A DNA stretch of 64,000 nt from Neiella marina (GTDB lineage: Bacteria > Pseudomonadota > Gammaproteobacteria > Enterobacterales > Neiellaceae): the NCBI RefSeq assembly GCF_002165625.1, contig NZ_NGNS01000003.1, positions 186,001 through 250,000 on the forward strand, read 5' to 3'. Both the position numbers and the translations under genes were made by a program. Shown one piece after another: positions 62,881 through 64,000 of this stretch. Position 1 is the stretch's first letter, and each line of letters begins with the position of its first letter. The notes beneath the pieces were generated by a model. The model did no database searches and was not told the DNA's origin. It saw only the letters and a program-made list of their open reading frames with translations.

Positions 62881-63423
62881 CTAAAAGACACGACACTGGT
62901 AATAGACCACTTCAACATCGCCCAGTGGATCTTTGTGCAGGCCAGTTTTCAAATAGCTCATCCCGAGCTTTTTCATGATGCCAATGGACGCGTTGTTTTG
63001 TTCCAAAGCAATCGCAGTGAGCCATTTGGCTTCTCCCAAGCCAATCACAGCATTGGCAATCGCTTGCGCGGCCTCAGTGCCATAGCCCTGCCCCCACGTT
63101 TTGCGATGAAAGCGCCAGCCAAGTTCCAAATTGTTGTGTTGCGGCGAGTCGGTAAAGAAGTCCATCGGCCGGACCAATACCCAACCAAGAAATTCACCAT
63201 CACACTTCAAGCTGACTTTCCACAAACCCCAGCCTTTTTGCGGATTGCTGTAGGATTCCATTCGCGGCACATAGACTTTGGCGATCTCCTCTCGAGTGGT
63301 ACATTTACCACCATTGATGTAACGCATGACCAAAGGATCTTGATCGAGCTGAAACAGTAATTCAGCATCGTTCGCCGTCATCATTTCAAACCGTAATCGC
63401 GCGCTATCAGGTACCAACAGCAT
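62881..63423 (-). CDS. GNAT family acetyltransferase (RimJ/RimL-like)
   Basis: This 180-residue protein belongs to the RimJ/RimL-type GNAT enzymes: ARLRFEMMTANDAELLFQLDQDPLVMRYINGG, WGLWKVSLKCDGEFLGWVLV, LELGWRFHRKTWGQGYGTEAAQAI with the acetyl-CoA loop GQGYGT, and NNASIGIMKKLGM. The substrate is unknown. AAGGTAA precedes the ATG. It lies divergent from the MerR gene with a 109-base gap that should hold both promoters. Confidence 0.85.
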   Translation of the reverse strand: MLLVPDSARLRFEMMTANDAELLFQLDQDPLVMRYINGGKCTTREEIAKVYVPRMESYSNPQKGWGLWKVSLKCDGEFLGWVLVRPMDFFTDSPQHNNLELGWRFHRKTWGQGYGTEAAQAIANAVIGLGEAKWLTAIALEQNNASIGIMKKLGMSYLKTGLHKDPLGDVEVVYYQCRVF

Positions 63424-63532
63424 GGTATTTACCTTGTTCTGTCAGGGTTAAAGACGCCGGATTATAACAACGGATCAATCGTTGGTACTATGCTCGGTAA
63501 AACAATCTCTCAACCGTGAGCAACGAGCCCAT

Positions 63533-63931
63533 ATGCCAGCAAAAGACCCTTCGTTAACGATTCAACAAGCTGCCGATCAGCTCGCCGTCACACCAGACAC
63601 GCTAAGATTTTATGAAAAACAAGGGTTGTTGCTTCGAAGTTGTCGAACTGCCAGTGGCCATCGCCGCTATCAATCAAACGACATGGAGTGGTTGCGCTTT
63701 ATCTTGTGTTTGAAATCGACCGGCATGAGCCTCGACATCATCCGCCAATACCGAGACTTGTTACTGCAAGGGGAGCATACGACAGAGCAGCGGCAACACA
63801 TCCTAGTGCAACACCAACAAGACATCAGGCAACAACTGACAACATTGCGGACCAACCTCAAACGCATTGATCAGAAAATTGCTTACTACGATGCCTTAAG
63901 TCGCGGAGAATCCATCGACTGTGGCAGCTAA
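63533..63931 (+). CDS. MerR family transcriptional regulator
   Basis: This 132-residue regulator starts with the MerR helix-turn-helix: LTIQQAADQLAVTPDTLRFYEKQGLL, then RTASGHRRYQSNDMEWLRFILCLKSTGMSLDIIRQY. A coiled coil follows (QHQQDIRQQLTTLRTNLKRIDQK). Only one Cys, near the end, is visible, so metal sensing of the classic kind is unlikely. The frame opens 17 codons earlier; this ATG fits the family. Its target is unknown but could be the divergent GNAT gene. Confidence 0.85.
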   Translation: MPAKDPSLTIQQAADQLAVTPDTLRFYEKQGLLLRSCRTASGHRRYQSNDMEWLRFILCLKSTGMSLDIIRQYRDLLLQGEHTTEQRQHILVQHQQDIRQQLTTLRTNLKRIDQKIAYYDALSRGESIDCGS

Positions 63932-63959
63932 GCCACCACAGCCATTGCTGCTGAATCGA

Positions 63960-64000
63960 TTAACCCGCAATCAGAGCGATATCTTCTTCATCAAGCAGCA
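63960..64000 (-). CDS. Possible C-terminal end of a gene entering from the right edge
   Basis: On the minus strand the frame from the window edge reads LLDEEDIALIAG and ends at a TAA (63960-63962). Only 12 residues are seen, so this is weak: it looks like a protein tail but could be chance. Confidence 0.3.
   Translation of the reverse strand, partial: LLDEEDIALIAG

Noticed and set aside
62866-63360. 164-codon frame opposite the GNAT gene at 62881-63423
   Set aside because: The GNAT reading has clear family motifs and a ribosome site; this frame has neither.

Overview
The window is a stretch of chromosome from a gammaproteobacterium, most likely a marine member of the Alteromonadales or a neighbouring order. 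The evidence is gene content and gene order seen in the sequence: a full trpE-G-D-CF-B-A operon with a Trp leader peptide flanked by yciV/yciO and scpA/scpB on one side and yciB/yciI on the other; thrS-infC-rpmI-rplT with an AUU-started infC; fadR divergent from nhaB; ubiG with a Gph/MupP-type phosphatase; and nrdA-nrdB-yfaE. I cannot name the genus. No rRNA, tRNA, CRISPR array, prophage or insertion sequence with a transposase was found; the region is mostly ordinary core genome.

Layout. 1-1389: end of a heme-type ABC importer (hmuU partial, hmuV). 1424-2364: an array of tandem repeats in two sizes, 312, 312, 140 and 140 bp, followed by a partial unit. The long units each carry a palindromic element. 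2524-4624: a SetA-like sugar efflux pump and a convergent WYL regulator. 4707-8037 (minus strand): scpB, scpA, yciO and yciV, with a third copy of the palindromic element between scpA and scpB. 8331-8847: a sigma-54-like promoter, two very small genes (a secreted 73-aa and a single-span 37-aa protein) and a terminator. 8886-15922: trp promoter, leader peptide, attenuator and operon. 15967-19378: an orphan sugar-binding protein, an SMP-30 lipoprotein, a small membrane protein, yciB and yciI. 19494-24008: a 47-aa gene with a repeated TGATCA motif upstream, rmuC, and a DUF350/DUF1190/glutathionylspermidine-synthase-like operon. 24017-28645: a giant MscK-type channel, an HDOD protein and a small membrane protein.

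28735-38918: asnS, an orphan periplasmic binding protein, a SpoIIAA-like protein, two GNAT acetyltransferases, a TatD-type nuclease, the rplT/rpmI/infC/thrS cluster and two more orphan binding proteins. 38995-43974: a DUF1289 protein, a diguanylate cyclase facing an EAL phosphodiesterase, and an acyl-CoA thioesterase. 44266-47952: a DsbD/ScsB-like thiol reductase with a secreted redoxin, arfB and a 57-aa gene. 48135-53502: a Sel1-like protein, FNR-box-linked ompW, fadR, nhaB and nhaA. 53519-64000: a secreted alpha/beta hydrolase, ubiG and its phosphatase, class Ia ribonucleotide reductase with NrdR boxes, a TonB-dependent receptor, a GNAT and a MerR regulator.

The most unusual signals are in the non-coding parts. 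The first is a roughly 97-bp palindromic element: its 51-52 bp core is nearly identical in all three copies, while its 23-bp arms differ between loci yet stay self-complementary. The others are the two-size tandem array built around that element, the sigma-54-like micro-operon, a 23-bp perfect palindrome over the trp promoter, and a terminator in the thrS leader. Several genes need non-ATG starts: ATT for infC, TTG for fadR and the HDOD gene, GTG for the channel, yfaE and others.
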